This document shows positions 16,366 to 26,156 of a DNA stretch of 64,000 bases, piece after piece. The number at the start of each line of letters is the position of its first letter. Positions within the stretch are counted from its first letter, which is position 1. The position numbers and the translations under genes were made by a program. Under the pieces are notes generated by a model. It was not told the DNA's origin and made no database searches. It was given only the letters and a program-made list of their open reading frames with translations. The DNA is taken from NCBI GenBank assembly GCA_945862065.1, contig CAMAWT010000009.1:56408-120407 (forward strand), given 5' to 3'. Source of the stretch: Flavobacterium psychrophilum (lineage in GTDB: Bacteria; Bacteroidota; Bacteroidia; Flavobacteriales; Flavobacteriaceae).

Positions 16366-17919
16366 TTATTGTATTTCGTATGTAGCCGGAGCAGCAGATT
16401 TTGTAACAATACTAGCACCTGCACCAATAATTTTAGTTTTAATGTCTGATATTAAAATTACATCACCTTTTGAAGCTCTTGCTAAAGCGGCTTTACATTG
16501 TGCGTTAACTCTATCACCATTTACGATAATAGTCGCTTGACCTGGCACTTTGAATGCAAACTGTGTTACTTGAAAATTCAAATCATATAAGAAATCTGGT
16601 AATAAAGCTGCTACCTGAGAAACTTCTAGACGAGATTTTGGTCCTTTTTGAGCACCGATTGTACCACCAATAGCACCTACTGGAGCCGGTATGTTTTTTA
16701 TTCTGAAAACTTTTTTGTCAGAAACATTAGTACCATCAGGTAATTTACCTGTAACGCTTACAGTTACGTCATTACCAGAACCTGGATTCAAATTATAAGC
16801 TCCTGGTTTTCCTGCTTTTGCTAAACCTGCAGCTGAAGCATTTACATTATTATCCGTGATACCTGCAAATGAAATTGTCATTGGATTTGGTAACCCTCTA
16901 TAAACTACATTCATTTTATCTGCAGAAATATTAGCTGAATTTGGTTTAGGAACTACTACGTAATTTCCTTTGATTGGTAAGCTAACAACTTTTCCATTCT
17001 CATCAAAGTTAAATGAACCAGTAATTTCGTGTTCTCCTACTGCACCTGCACCAAAAGAGAAGTTAGCTTGTCCAGCCTCCGCTTTAACAGATGTCCCATT
17101 AACAATAACAGATTTTGCAACTAAATTTGGATCAAATTTACCTAAAATAATTTTACCCTTAACAGCTTCACCTTGAAAGAAAGCTGTTTTTTCTGGAACA
17201 ACGATTGGTTGATAAGCAGTTAATGAAGCCGCAGCAACAAGATCCGATTGAAACATACCTGCAATGATATCGCTTTCAGTAGTTTTAACGTCAGCTTGTA
17301 ACTGAGATAATTTAGTTATAGTAGCTATTAATGGAAAACCTTTATAGTTGTATTCTAACCATTCAACTTTTCTACCTTCATTTTTTGAAAATACAGCTTC
17401 CGTTGAAAAACGTTTTTGGATTTTCTTCATTTCGCCTTCGGTAATTGCACTTCCTCCTATTTGTTTTAACTGAGCTACGTAATTAGAAATTTTATCTAAA
17501 AACTCCTTTCCAGCAGGTTTTGGTTTATCACCACCAAACCATTTTTCGTCAACAGCATCACCTTTATCCATTTGTTCAAAAGGAAGATTTCCATCAGTAT
17601 CCAAAGGATATTCTTTTGTAAACTCATCTTTGAATTTTTGTATGTAAGAATTAAAGTCTTTTGAAAGAGCTCTAATTTTTTCTACTTTTTCCTTTTTAGC
17701 GCCAAATTGCAAAGGCTGGTCTTGTGCTTTTTGAGCTAATTGTTCAAATGAAGATTCATTTCTTCCATCTGTAATTGCATTAGACTCTACAATTTTATTA
17801 TTTAATATACCAAATGCTGACAACACCTCTTTTGACATATTTAATGCCAACATTGCGATGAAAACCAAATACATAAGGTTTACCATCTTCTGTCTAGGAC
17901 TTAATTTTCCTCCTGCCAT
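16366..17919 (-). CDS. gldM: Gliding motility / type IX secretion protein GldM
   Basis: GldM and GldL form the proton-driven motor of the type IX secretion system. The 517-residue protein begins MAGGKLSPRQKMVNLMYLVFIAMLALNMS, giving one inner-membrane helix (about 12-30) and a long periplasmic part with several beta-rich domains. The N-terminal cytoplasmic stub and KVNLMYLVFIAMLALN-like helix are hallmarks. Length is normal. It follows gldL by 48 bp. Confidence 0.96.
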   Translation of the reverse strand: MAGGKLSPRQKMVNLMYLVFIAMLALNMSKEVLSAFGILNNKIVESNAITDGRNESSFEQLAQKAQDQPLQFGAKKEKVEKIRALSKDFNSYIQKFKDEFTKEYPLDTDGNLPFEQMDKGDAVDEKWFGGDKPKPAGKEFLDKISNYVAQLKQIGGSAITEGEMKKIQKRFSTEAVFSKNEGRKVEWLEYNYKGFPLIATITKLSQLQADVKTTESDIIAGMFQSDLVAAASLTAYQPIVVPEKTAFFQGEAVKGKIILGKFDPNLVAKSVIVNGTSVKAEAGQANFSFGAGAVGEHEITGSFNFDENGKVVSLPIKGNYVVVPKPNSANISADKMNVVYRGLPNPMTISFAGITDNNVNASAAGLAKAGKPGAYNLNPGSGNDVTVSVTGKLPDGTNVSDKKVFRIKNIPAPVGAIGGTIGAQKGPKSRLEVSQVAALLPDFLYDLNFQVTQFAFKVPGQATIIVNGDRVNAQCKAALARASKGDVILISDIKTKIIGAGASIVTKSAAPATYEIQ

Positions 17920-17967
17920 TTTTTCTAATTAGTTTTAATTATTAATATAAATTTAGTATAAAACTAA

Positions 17968-18603
17968 TTATCCTTTGTTATTCATTGCAGAAAGCATTCC
18001 ACCATATACATTATTCAATGTAGATAAGTTTGATGTTAACGATTGCATTTGATCTTTTAATTTTAAGTTGTTTTCAGCAACTTCATCATTGATTTGTGCA
18101 TTTCTTTCTGCGCTTTGCAATTGTACTTGGTACAAACCATTCAAAGTTTCTAATTGCGTTGCAGCTTTGGTCATTTCTTCTGCATATTTTTTAGTTGAGG
18201 CAACGGCATCTACTGTAGGAGAAATTGCTTTTGCAGCTCCTTCAAAGTTCTTGATGCTATTTCCTAAGCTAGCCATCAATTCACCATCGATTTTAGCTTC
18301 TTTCAACATATTGTCTAATTTTTGAGATAATAAACCTTGAGTATCTTCAGAACCTTCTGATTTTACTTTTCTAGCTTTTGCCTCGCCTCCTGCTAATTCA
18401 GGATATACTATTGTCCAATCCAATTCTTCATCTACCGAATCAAAAGCTGATAATCCAAAAATAAAGGCTTCTGTACCCAATCCAATAATAAGCATCCCGC
18501 TTGCACCTGGCCAGTGCATTAATTTGAATAGAGCTCCGATGATTACAACTGCCGCTCCCATACCGTAAGCGAAATTCATTACTTTTTTGTTGATTAATGC
18601 CAT
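17968..18603 (-). CDS. gldL: Gliding motility / type IX secretion protein GldL
   Basis: GldL is the second motor protein of type IX secretion. The 211-residue protein has two N-terminal membrane helices (about 11-28 and 33-52) with the conserved AVVIIGALFKLMHWPGA segment and a Glu in the second helix region (LGTEAFIFGLSAFD) thought to take part in proton flow. A long cytoplasmic helical/coiled-coil tail follows (about 90-205). It lies 58 bp downstream of gldK. Confidence 0.95.
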   Translation of the reverse strand: MALINKKVMNFAYGMGAAVVIIGALFKLMHWPGASGMLIIGLGTEAFIFGLSAFDSVDEELDWTIVYPELAGGEAKARKVKSEGSEDTQGLLSQKLDNMLKEAKIDGELMASLGNSIKNFEGAAKAISPTVDAVASTKKYAEEMTKAATQLETLNGLYQVQLQSAERNAQINDEVAENNLKLKDQMQSLTSNLSTLNNVYGGMLSAMNNKG

Positions 18604-18661
18604 AATAATAATAATAATTTAGTTAGTTAAGTTTAATTTATTTAAGTTGGTTAATTTTAAT

Positions 18662-20056
18662 TTATTTCTTTTTTGCGTTTGCTGTTATTTGAGTTCCCAT
18701 ATAATCTTGAACAGTTCTAAAGCCGATGTAGCTTCTTGCTGTATCTTGGTATTCAAAATTTCTTGTACTCACTTGTAGGAAATAAGATACGTCTTTCCAA
18801 GATCCGCCACGAACCGATTTCCTTTTATTTGAATTATCTGAAACATTAGGATTCATTGAAGAAACATATTCATAAGCAGCGGCATCATAAGATGAATCTG
18901 TCCACTCAGCTACATTTCCTGCCATGTTGTATAGATTGTATCCGTTTGGATCATACGACTTAGCTTCTACAGTATATAACGCCTGATCTGCCGCGTAATC
19001 TCCTCTATTTGGCTTGAAGTTTGCCATAAAACAACCTCTATCGTTTTTAGTGTAAGGACCTCCCCAAGGATAAGCTCCTGACTGAAGACCACCTCTTGCT
19101 GCATATTCCCATTCTGCTTCGATTGGAAGACGGAAATTATTAACGTTATCTCTACCTTTTTGTTTTTTGACGTAGGTATTTTTCTTTAAAGTTCTCCATG
19201 CACAAAATGCTTTTGCTTGCTCCCAGCTTACCCCAACTACAGGGTACTCGCCATAAGCTTGATGCCAAAAATAATCGTTATGCATTGGCTCATTGTATGA
19301 GTAAGCAAAATCTTTTATCCAAACGGTTGTATCTGGATACACTTTCGTATTTTCTGTTCTGATGAATTTACTTCTTTTACCAGTTTTAGCTTTAGCTGCC
19401 GCTTCAATGTCCATCCAAGAATAGTGAAATTGAAGTTTAGAAACGTCTATTGTTCGCAAACCATTGAAAGATTCAGATAAAGGAAGGTACATAGTATCCA
19501 TTACTTCGGTGTAATATTCGTCTGGGTATTTTTTAGTATCCTTAATCAAAGGAATCTTTCTGTTTAATTTTCTATATGCATCAGCATCATCAGACGTACC
19601 TACGCTGTAATAATTTTCATACATGTATTTGTCGTAAGCAGTCATTTTTGCAGGGTCGGCATCATTGAATGCAAAGTCACCAATGCTTCCAGCATTTTTA
19701 CCACCTTTAGCACCAGGCTTTTGACCTAACTCATCAGCATATTTTGCCAACCGAACGCGAATTGTTGAATCTTTTACCCATTCTACAAACTCACGGTATT
19801 CACTATTAGTGATTTCAGTTTCGTCCATATAAAACGATCTAACAGTAACTGTTTTGGTTGGGGCATCTTGTACATTGGCTAAATCATCGTCTGATTTACC
19901 CATGATATAAGCGCCTCCAGGAACTAATGTCATACCATATGGTTTTTCTGAATGCCATTTTTTCCCTTTCACTCCAACGAGCTCGCCTTTGTCTGAGGAC
20001 TTACCACAGCTAACAAAAAGAGATAAAACTGATGCAAATGCAATGAACTTCTTCAT
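18662..20056 (-). CDS. gldK: Gliding motility lipoprotein GldK
   Basis: GldK is an outer-membrane lipoprotein that forms periplasmic rings with GldN in the type IX secretion system. The 464-residue protein has a lipoprotein signal with the lipidated Cys at position 17 (SLFVSCGKS). It has a formylglycine-generating-enzyme/sulfatase-modifying fold: PGGAYIMGKSDDD, PVVGVSWEQAKAFCAWR, RLPIEAEWEYAARGG, NMAGNVAEWTDSSY and SVRGGSWKD. It is the first gene of gldKLMN. I found no TAnnTTTG motif in the 200 bp upstream. Confidence 0.95.
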   Translation of the reverse strand: MKKFIAFASVLSLFVSCGKSSDKGELVGVKGKKWHSEKPYGMTLVPGGAYIMGKSDDDLANVQDAPTKTVTVRSFYMDETEITNSEYREFVEWVKDSTIRVRLAKYADELGQKPGAKGGKNAGSIGDFAFNDADPAKMTAYDKYMYENYYSVGTSDDADAYRKLNRKIPLIKDTKKYPDEYYTEVMDTMYLPLSESFNGLRTIDVSKLQFHYSWMDIEAAAKAKTGKRSKFIRTENTKVYPDTTVWIKDFAYSYNEPMHNDYFWHQAYGEYPVVGVSWEQAKAFCAWRTLKKNTYVKKQKGRDNVNNFRLPIEAEWEYAARGGLQSGAYPWGGPYTKNDRGCFMANFKPNRGDYAADQALYTVEAKSYDPNGYNLYNMAGNVAEWTDSSYDAAAYEYVSSMNPNVSDNSNKRKSVRGGSWKDVSYFLQVSTRNFEYQDTARSYIGFRTVQDYMGTQITANAKKK

Positions 20057-20256
20057 ATAAATTCGGGTTAATTATATACTTAATTTTTAAGGGCGTAAAC
20101 CTATCTATAATTTTTTAAAAAAACAATTATTTGACACTATTTTTTTAAATAAATGGGTAAACAATTCAATATCAACACACAATAGTTTTTGATTTTTCGC
20201 TTGTGTTATGTAGAGATAACGCTCTGTTTTGTGTATTATTATACTAAATGTAATTT

Positions 20257-21408
20257 TTATAAAATATTTTTTCTTTGTGCCTTCCAGTATCTCTCTGGAA
20301 ACTCATTATTACACGCAGCCAAATAGTCGTCATGTGAACATGGGAGCAATGTGTTTTTTTTAAATTTTGCCTCATTATCAATTAATTGAGGTATTTCAAT
20401 CCACCATCGATCGGTTTTGTCGCTTTTGTAAAATATTATTTCCTCATCATCTTCAAATGTAACAATATATTTTAAATAATTTTTATTGCTACCAAATGGA
20501 TATTCATTTGATCTGTAATGATGGCCTTCTATAAAATACCAAATCATTTGAGCAATTAAAACGGATTCACTTTTGGAAAAACATTGGTTAAAAATGCCAA
20601 ACAATGAAACTTTATCGCTTATTCCTGAATATCGTGCAAGTGAACAAATTTCTTTTCCATTAAATCCATTAGGAACAAAAATAGAAAAATTTCCTGAATC
20701 TGATGACTTTATTGAATTAATATCTATAGAAACAAAATCAGCATCTCTAAATATAGGTTCTGAAATAGCAATATTTGCCGTAATTTCACCTAATCTATAC
20801 ACATCAAAATATAATTTCTCTACCAAATCTATTTCCTCTTGAGAATTGTAATAGGTTTGGAATCCGACGTTACAATAATTAAATAAATTATTAGGTTCCT
20901 CAATAATTATTTTAGACAAATAAGCATCTGATTGTGATTGGTTTTCTCCTCTTCCTAAATCAAATTTAGAATCTACCGATACAATATTTACCATTTGTTC
21001 TAAAGTGTCGTAAGCACGATATAGTGGATACGTCAAATCTTGAGAACCTCCAATAACTATTGGGATAATATTTTTTTTGAGTAGGGAATTCACCACTTTT
21101 TGAACTGCAAAATAGGTGTCCTCTAAGGTATTCCCTTGTTTAATATCACCTAAATCGGCAATGGTATGATGCCAGTTTCCTGGAAATAACGAATAGAACG
21201 ACAATCGAACATTTGTTACATCAGGTTGTTGTTCTGAATCTCCTCCTCTGTTTTCTAAAACACCCAAAATAGCTATTTTGACTTTGTTCAAATCTGGAAA
21301 TTCATCTTGTGTATGAAAAACCACTTTGTGAGCTAAATGCTGAGATGATAGCTGCTTAATGTCTATTAATAGATCTAAATCAACGGGGGTAAGAAATTCA
21401 AATTCCAT
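20257..21408 (-). CDS. Arginase/ureohydrolase-fold protein lacking metal ligands
   Basis: This 383-residue protein has the ureohydrolase fold signatures in order but with key residues changed. GGSQDLTYP stands where arginases have GGDHS (His lost), VSVDSKFDLG where they have DAHxD (His replaced by Lys), and SIDINSIKSSD where they have SxDxDxxDP (second Asp is Asn). At least three of the six manganese ligands are missing, so it is unlikely to hydrolyse arginine or formimidoylglutamate. It lies 2 bp after topA and upstream of gldKLMN on the same strand. A structural or regulatory role is possible. Confidence 0.75.
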   Translation of the reverse strand: MEFEFLTPVDLDLLIDIKQLSSQHLAHKVVFHTQDEFPDLNKVKIAILGVLENRGGDSEQQPDVTNVRLSFYSLFPGNWHHTIADLGDIKQGNTLEDTYFAVQKVVNSLLKKNIIPIVIGGSQDLTYPLYRAYDTLEQMVNIVSVDSKFDLGRGENQSQSDAYLSKIIIEEPNNLFNYCNVGFQTYYNSQEEIDLVEKLYFDVYRLGEITANIAISEPIFRDADFVSIDINSIKSSDSGNFSIFVPNGFNGKEICSLARYSGISDKVSLFGIFNQCFSKSESVLIAQMIWYFIEGHHYRSNEYPFGSNKNYLKYIVTFEDDEEIIFYKSDKTDRWWIEIPQLIDNEAKFKKNTLLPCSHDDYLAACNNEFPERYWKAQRKNIL

Positions 21409-21410
21409 TA

Positions 21411-23927
21411 TTATTTCTTTTTAGCTGGTGTTTTTTTAACTGGTGTTTTTTTAGCAGGCGCTTTTTTGGCTGCTGTTTTCTTTGCAGGAGATTTTTTTTC
21501 AATCATCTCTTTCACTTGATCCAATGTAAGTAACGATGCGTCTATATCTTTACTCAATTCAATTTTTTGTTTTCCTTTCAAAATAACCGATCTTCCCCAA
21601 CGTGCTTTTTCAACTACAATGCCCTCTTCTTTCCAGTTATGAATGACTTTATCGATGTTCTTTTGTAATTTATCTTCAATTAATTCTATGATGTTATTTT
21701 GAGATAAATTATCAAAATTATATTTTTTACTCACATTAATAAAAATACCATTCCATTTGATAAACGGGCCAAATCTACCGGTTCCTTTTTGAACGCCTTC
21801 GCCTTTATACGTTGCAATAGGTGCATCTGCCTGAATTTTTTCTTCAATTATTTCTTGCGCTCTTTCTAAAGTAACATCTAGTGGTTCTTCGCCTCTAGGC
21901 AAGGAAATAAATGCTTTTCCAAATCGAACAAACGGACCAAAACGACCGATGCTTACTTCTACTTCTTCATTTTTATAGATTCCTAAATTTTTTGGTAATA
22001 AAAATAAGTTCAAAGCTTCTTCAAGTGTGATGTTACCAATATTTTGTTCGGGACGTAAACTAGCAAATTTCTTTTCCTCATCTTCTGCATTACCAATTTG
22101 AGCCATAGGTCCGAATTTACCCAAACGAACACTAATCGGTTTGCCTGATTCTGGATGAGTTCCTAATATTCTTTCGCCCGATTCTCTTTCTGCATTCGAT
22201 TCTACTTCTTTTACATTCGGATGAAATTTATCATAAAACTCTTGCATCATTTTGGTCCATTCGATATTTCCTTCTGCAATTTCATCAAAATCTTGTTCCA
22301 CTTTTGCCGTGAAATTGTAATCTAAAATTGCTCCAAAATTCTTAACCAAAAAGTCGGTTACAATCGTTCCAATATCTGTCGGAACTAATTTTCCTTTATC
22401 AGAACCTGTATTTTCTTTTAACATTTTGTCAGAAATTTTTCCTGCTTGCAATGTTAACTGAGAATAATTTCGTTCTTGACCTTCCAAAGTTCCTTTTTCT
22501 ACATAACTTCTGTTAATAATTGTAGAAATGGTTGGCGCATAAGTGGATGGTCTTCCAATTCCTAATTCCTCTAATTTTTTAACCAAAGATGCTTCGGTAT
22601 ATCTTGATGCAGCTCTAGAATAACGTTCGGTGGCAGTAATGTAATTATTTTGAAGTCTTTCATTCACTTTCATTGCAGGAAGCATTCCTTCTTGCTCTTC
22701 TTCATCATCATCGTGACCTTCAAGATACACTTTCAAAAACCCTTCAAATTTGATAACCTCGCCCGAAGCTACAAAATGTTCTTTATGATTATTGGCTTCA
22801 ATTTTAACATTGGTTCGTTCCAATTCAGCATCACTCATTTGAGATGCTAAGGTTCTTTTCCAAATCAAATCATACAAACGAGCTTGGTCTCTATCTATAT
22901 TTACAGTGTGTCTCGATATATCTGTAGGTCGGATAGCCTCATGTGCCTCTTGCGCTCCTTTGCTTTTGTTGGTAAACGTTCTTGGTTTAGAAAACTCCTT
23001 ACCATACGAACGAATAATTTCTGCTTGAGCAGCATCTAATGCTTCTTTAGACAGATTAACGCTGTCCGTTCTCATATAAGTAATCAATCCGGCCTCATAC
23101 AAACGTTGTGCTAACTGCATAGTAATTCCAACGGGCAAATACAATTTTCTAGCCGCTTCTTGTTGCAAAGTTGAAGTGGTAAAAGGACCAGCTGGCGACT
23201 TTTTGGTTGGTTTTGTTTCTAAATCTGAAACTTTATAATTGGAACCTATATTTTGATTTAAAAAATCTTCTGCTTCTTTTTTGGTGGTAAAATTTTTAGG
23301 TAATTTCGCTTTAAAACTTCTTCCTGCTTCGTTTACAAATTCTGCCGAAACAGAATAGGTTGCAACGGGTTTAAAGTTTTGAATTTCTCGTTCACGCTCC
23401 ACAATCAATCGTACAGAAACCGATTGCACGCGTCCTGCCGACAAACCTCCTTTTACTTTTCTCCACAAAACGGGCGACAATTCATACCCTACTAAACGGT
23501 CTAAAACTCGTCTGGCTTGTTGTGCATTTACTAAATTATAATCAATTTCTCTCGGATTATCAATGGCTTTTAGAATAGCGTTTTTAGTAATTTCATGAAA
23601 AACAATTCGCTTTGTTTTGGATTTATCCAAATTTAATTCTTCGGCCAAATGCCACGAAATAGCTTCTCCCTCTCGATCCTCATCGGAAGCCAACCAAACC
23701 ATTTCTGCTTTTTTTGACAATCCTCTCAATTTGGTTACCAATGCTTTTTTATCAGCTGAAACTTCATATTTTGGTTTGAATCCGTTTTCGACATCCACTC
23801 CTATTTCTTTGGAAGGCAAATCGGCAATATGACCATAACTTGATTCAACTTGGTAATCTGAACCCAAGAATTTTTCAATGGTTTTTGCTTTTGCTGGTGA
23901 CTCTACTATAACTAAATTCTTTGCCAT
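21411..23927 (-). CDS. topA: DNA topoisomerase I
   Basis: This 838-residue type IA topoisomerase relaxes negative supercoils. It has the Toprim domain (NLVIVESPAKAKTIEKFLG, and DEDREGEAISWHLAEEL), the active-site tyrosine near residue 284 in LITYMRTDS, and domain signatures GRPSTYAPTISTI. The C-terminal part holds several short repeats of the GRFGPFVRFG/GRFGPFIKWNG type. The extreme C-terminus is a Lys/Ala/Pro-rich basic tail (KKTAAKKAPAKKTPVKKT), probably for nonspecific DNA binding. A promoter motif lies at 23949-23956. Confidence 0.97.
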   Translation of the reverse strand: MAKNLVIVESPAKAKTIEKFLGSDYQVESSYGHIADLPSKEIGVDVENGFKPKYEVSADKKALVTKLRGLSKKAEMVWLASDEDREGEAISWHLAEELNLDKSKTKRIVFHEITKNAILKAIDNPREIDYNLVNAQQARRVLDRLVGYELSPVLWRKVKGGLSAGRVQSVSVRLIVEREREIQNFKPVATYSVSAEFVNEAGRSFKAKLPKNFTTKKEAEDFLNQNIGSNYKVSDLETKPTKKSPAGPFTTSTLQQEAARKLYLPVGITMQLAQRLYEAGLITYMRTDSVNLSKEALDAAQAEIIRSYGKEFSKPRTFTNKSKGAQEAHEAIRPTDISRHTVNIDRDQARLYDLIWKRTLASQMSDAELERTNVKIEANNHKEHFVASGEVIKFEGFLKVYLEGHDDDEEEQEGMLPAMKVNERLQNNYITATERYSRAASRYTEASLVKKLEELGIGRPSTYAPTISTIINRSYVEKGTLEGQERNYSQLTLQAGKISDKMLKENTGSDKGKLVPTDIGTIVTDFLVKNFGAILDYNFTAKVEQDFDEIAEGNIEWTKMMQEFYDKFHPNVKEVESNAERESGERILGTHPESGKPISVRLGKFGPMAQIGNAEDEEKKFASLRPEQNIGNITLEEALNLFLLPKNLGIYKNEEVEVSIGRFGPFVRFGKAFISLPRGEEPLDVTLERAQEIIEEKIQADAPIATYKGEGVQKGTGRFGPFIKWNGIFINVSKKYNFDNLSQNNIIELIEDKLQKNIDKVIHNWKEEGIVVEKARWGRSVILKGKQKIELSKDIDASLLTLDQVKEMIEKKSPAKKTAAKKAPAKKTPVKKTPAKKK

Positions 23928-23948
23928 TTACTATTTTATTTTATGTTG

Positions 23949-23956
23949 CAAAAGTA
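23949..23956 (-). promoter_or_regulatory. -7 promoter element of topA
   Basis: TACTTTTG on the minus strand matches TAnnTTTG and lies 22 bp before the topA ATG. It probably drives topA and the arginase-like gene. Confidence 0.65.
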
Positions 23957-24045
23957 GTCAGTTTTTTTAAATATCAAGATTTTGAAACTAAATTTAGAAA
24001 AATTTTACTTTTTTAACCTCATAATTTCATTGATATTGGGACAGG

Positions 24046-24083
24046 TTTATTTGAAAAATAAAGATTTATTTGAAAAATAAAAA
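24046..24083. repeat. 19-bp palindromic unit, two tandem copies
   Basis: TTTATTTGAAAAATAAAGA occurs twice in a row; each copy contains the inverted arms TTTATTT and AATAAA. It sits in the gap between divergent topA and miaB. Confidence 0.75.
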
Positions 24084-24108
24084 CTTTTGTTAAACATTAA
24101 CTGACATC

Positions 24109-24140
24109 TTGTCAGATTTTTATTTTTTGTATTATCTTTG
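24109..24140 (+). promoter_or_regulatory. Promoter of miaB
   Basis: TTG (24109-24111) and TATCTTTG (24133-24140) are separated by 21 nt, fitting the Bacteroidetes -33/-7 pattern. They lie 25 bp before the miaB ATG. The TTG lies in the small inverted repeat CTGAC-ATCTT-GTCAG. Confidence 0.7.
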
Positions 24141-24165
24141 TGAATTGATTTTGGAAAAATAATTT

Positions 24166-25611
24166 ATGGAGAAGATAATTGACGAAAATAAGCAAGGCGA
24201 AAGCTTACAATTGATAAATATAACAGAGAATACTAAAAAACTATATATAGAAAGTTATGGTTGTGCAATGAATTTTTCTGATAGTGAGATTGTTGCTTCT
24301 ATACTGTCTGATGCTGGTTATAATACCACACAGGTTATGGAAGAAGCTGACCTTGTTCTTGTAAATACGTGTTCGATTAGAGATAAAGCCGAGCAAACCA
24401 TTCGGAAACGACTTGAAAAATATAATGCGGTAAAACGCATCAATCCGGGAATGAAAGTGGGCGTTTTGGGCTGCATGGCCGAACGTTTGAAAAGTCAGTT
24501 TCTGGAAGAGGAAAAAATTGTTGACATGGTTGTGGGACCAGATGCTTACAAGGATTTGCCCAATTTGTTGGCAGAAGTTGAGGAAGGACGAGATGCTATT
24601 AATGTAATTCTTTCCAAGGATGAAACGTATGGCGACATAGCCCCTGTTCGATTGATGAGCAACGGAATAACGGCTTTGGTATCCATAACTCGAGGTTGTG
24701 ATAATATGTGTACGTTTTGCGTGGTGCCTTTTACACGAGGCAGAGAACGAAGCCGTGATCCGCAGAGTATTATGAAAGAAATTCAGGATTTATGGGACAC
24801 TGGTTTTAAAGAAATTACCTTGTTGGGGCAGAATGTGGATAGTTACCTTTGGTATGGTGGCGGGTTGAAAAAGGATTTTGATAACGCATCTGAAATGCAA
24901 AAAGCAACATCGGTTTCATTTGACCATTTATTGGAGATGGTAGCGGTTGGTTTTCCTAAAATGAGAATCCGATTTTCAACTTCAAATCCGCAAGACATGC
25001 ACGAAGAAGTGTTGCATGTAATTGCGAAACATCCAAATATTTGTAAGCATATTCACTTGCCTGTTCAATCAGGAAGTAATCGTATCTTAAAGGAAATGAA
25101 CCGATTACATTCCCGTGAAGAATACATGAATTTGATAGATAATATAAGATCTATAATTCCGAATTGCTCTATTTCTCAAGATATGATTGCAGGTTTTCCT
25201 ACAGAAACCGAATCAGATCATCAAGACACGTTGAGCTTGATGGAGTATGTGAAATACAATTTTGGATATATGTATTCTTATTCTGAAAGACCCGGCACAT
25301 TGGCAGGACGCAAAATGGAAGACGATGTTACTGAGGAAATTAAAGCAAAACGATTGCAAGAAATTGTTGATTTGCAACAAAAACATGCTTGGTACAGAAG
25401 TGAAGAATTTGTGGGTCAAACCGTAGAAGTTTTGGTAGAAAAAGTGTCAAAAAAATCACAAGAAGAATTTTCGGGTCGAAATTCGCAAAGTATTACGGTG
25501 GTTTTTCCGAAAGAAAATTATAAAATAGGTGATTTTGTGAATGTAAAAATTACTTCATGCACGAGTGGCACTTTGAAAGGGGTTGCAGTTGGATATTCAG
25601 AAATGAATTAA
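24166..25611 (+). CDS. miaB: tRNA 2-methylthio-N6-isopentenyladenosine synthase MiaB
   Basis: MiaB is a radical-SAM methylthiotransferase that converts i6A37 to ms2i6A37 in tRNAs. The 481-residue protein carries the three Cys of the auxiliary 4Fe-4S cluster (C33, C69, C103; YGCAMN, NTCSIRDKAE, LGCMAE). The radical-SAM cluster Cys are C177, C181 and C184 (RGCDNMCTFC). A C-terminal TRAM domain is also present. Compared with many MiaB proteins it has a short extra N-terminal segment. RimO is excluded by NTCSIRDKAEQ. Confidence 0.95.
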   Translation: MEKIIDENKQGESLQLINITENTKKLYIESYGCAMNFSDSEIVASILSDAGYNTTQVMEEADLVLVNTCSIRDKAEQTIRKRLEKYNAVKRINPGMKVGVLGCMAERLKSQFLEEEKIVDMVVGPDAYKDLPNLLAEVEEGRDAINVILSKDETYGDIAPVRLMSNGITALVSITRGCDNMCTFCVVPFTRGRERSRDPQSIMKEIQDLWDTGFKEITLLGQNVDSYLWYGGGLKKDFDNASEMQKATSVSFDHLLEMVAVGFPKMRIRFSTSNPQDMHEEVLHVIAKHPNICKHIHLPVQSGSNRILKEMNRLHSREEYMNLIDNIRSIIPNCSISQDMIAGFPTETESDHQDTLSLMEYVKYNFGYMYSYSERPGTLAGRKMEDDVTEEIKAKRLQEIVDLQQKHAWYRSEEFVGQTVEVLVEKVSKKSQEEFSGRNSQSITVVFPKENYKIGDFVNVKITSCTSGTLKGVAVGYSEMN

Positions 25612-25618
25612 TTTTTTT

Positions 25619-25647
25619 ACCACAAATTTCACAAATTCTCACAAATT
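25619..25647 (+). repeat. Left inverted repeat flanking the GxxExxY gene
   Basis: Three spaced copies of CACAAATT make up 29 bp. The reverse complement matches 26157-26185 at 27 of 29 positions. It starts 8 bp after the miaB stop. A weaker relative (AAATTTCACAATTCTCAT) lies at about 25728-25746. Confidence 0.85.
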
Positions 25648-25761
25648 AGAACGTATTACTTGCAACATTGACAATTATTATTTTTAAAAATGAATACTAG
25701 GAAATTTTAGAAATTATTTAGCCTAATAAATTTCACAATTCTCATAATAAATTAAAAGCTT

Positions 25762-26151
25762 ATGACTGAAAATAACGAATATTATTACAAGAAAAATGAA
25801 AACTACGAAATCATAGGAATATGTATGGAAGTTCATAGATTATTAGGTTCTGGATTATTAGAAATTGTTTACAAAGACGCACTAGAAATAGAATTTAAAA
25901 GTCACAATATACCATTTCAAAGAGAAAAAGAGTTTTCAATAGAATATAAAGGAATTATTCTGCCTCATAAATTTTATGCAGATTTTATTGTTTATGACGA
26001 CATAATTTTAGAAGTAAAATCAGTGAAAGAAATAAGTAATGATCATCTTGCTCAAACATTGAATTACATGAAACTCGCTAACACTCCAATCGGAATAATT
26101 GCAAATTTTCAAAACAAATCGTTGGTACATAAACGATTGATTAATTTATAA
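25762..26151 (+). CDS. GxxExxY protein (PD-(D/E)XK-like fold)
   Basis: This 129-residue protein contains the name-giving motif G31-L-L-E34-I-V-Y37. A nuclease-like core follows with D74 (YADFIVYDD) and E84-V-K86 (IILEVKSVK), the spacing expected of a PD-(D/E)XK active site. The family is common in Bacteroidetes and cyanobacteria, often in many copies per genome, with no proven role. Here the gene, with about 110 bp of leader, is enclosed by 29-bp inverted repeats (25619-25647 and 26157-26185). That suggests the whole 567-bp unit moved as a cassette. Confidence 0.88.
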   Translation: MTENNEYYYKKNENYEIIGICMEVHRLLGSGLLEIVYKDALEIEFKSHNIPFQREKEFSIEYKGIILPHKFYADFIVYDDIILEVKSVKEISNDHLAQTLNYMKLANTPIGIIANFQNKSLVHKRLINL

Positions 26152-26156
26152 AAATG

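Noticed and set aside
24046..24083. Tandem repeats considered as a CRISPR array start
   Set aside because: Only two adjacent copies with no spacers; no cas genes in the window.
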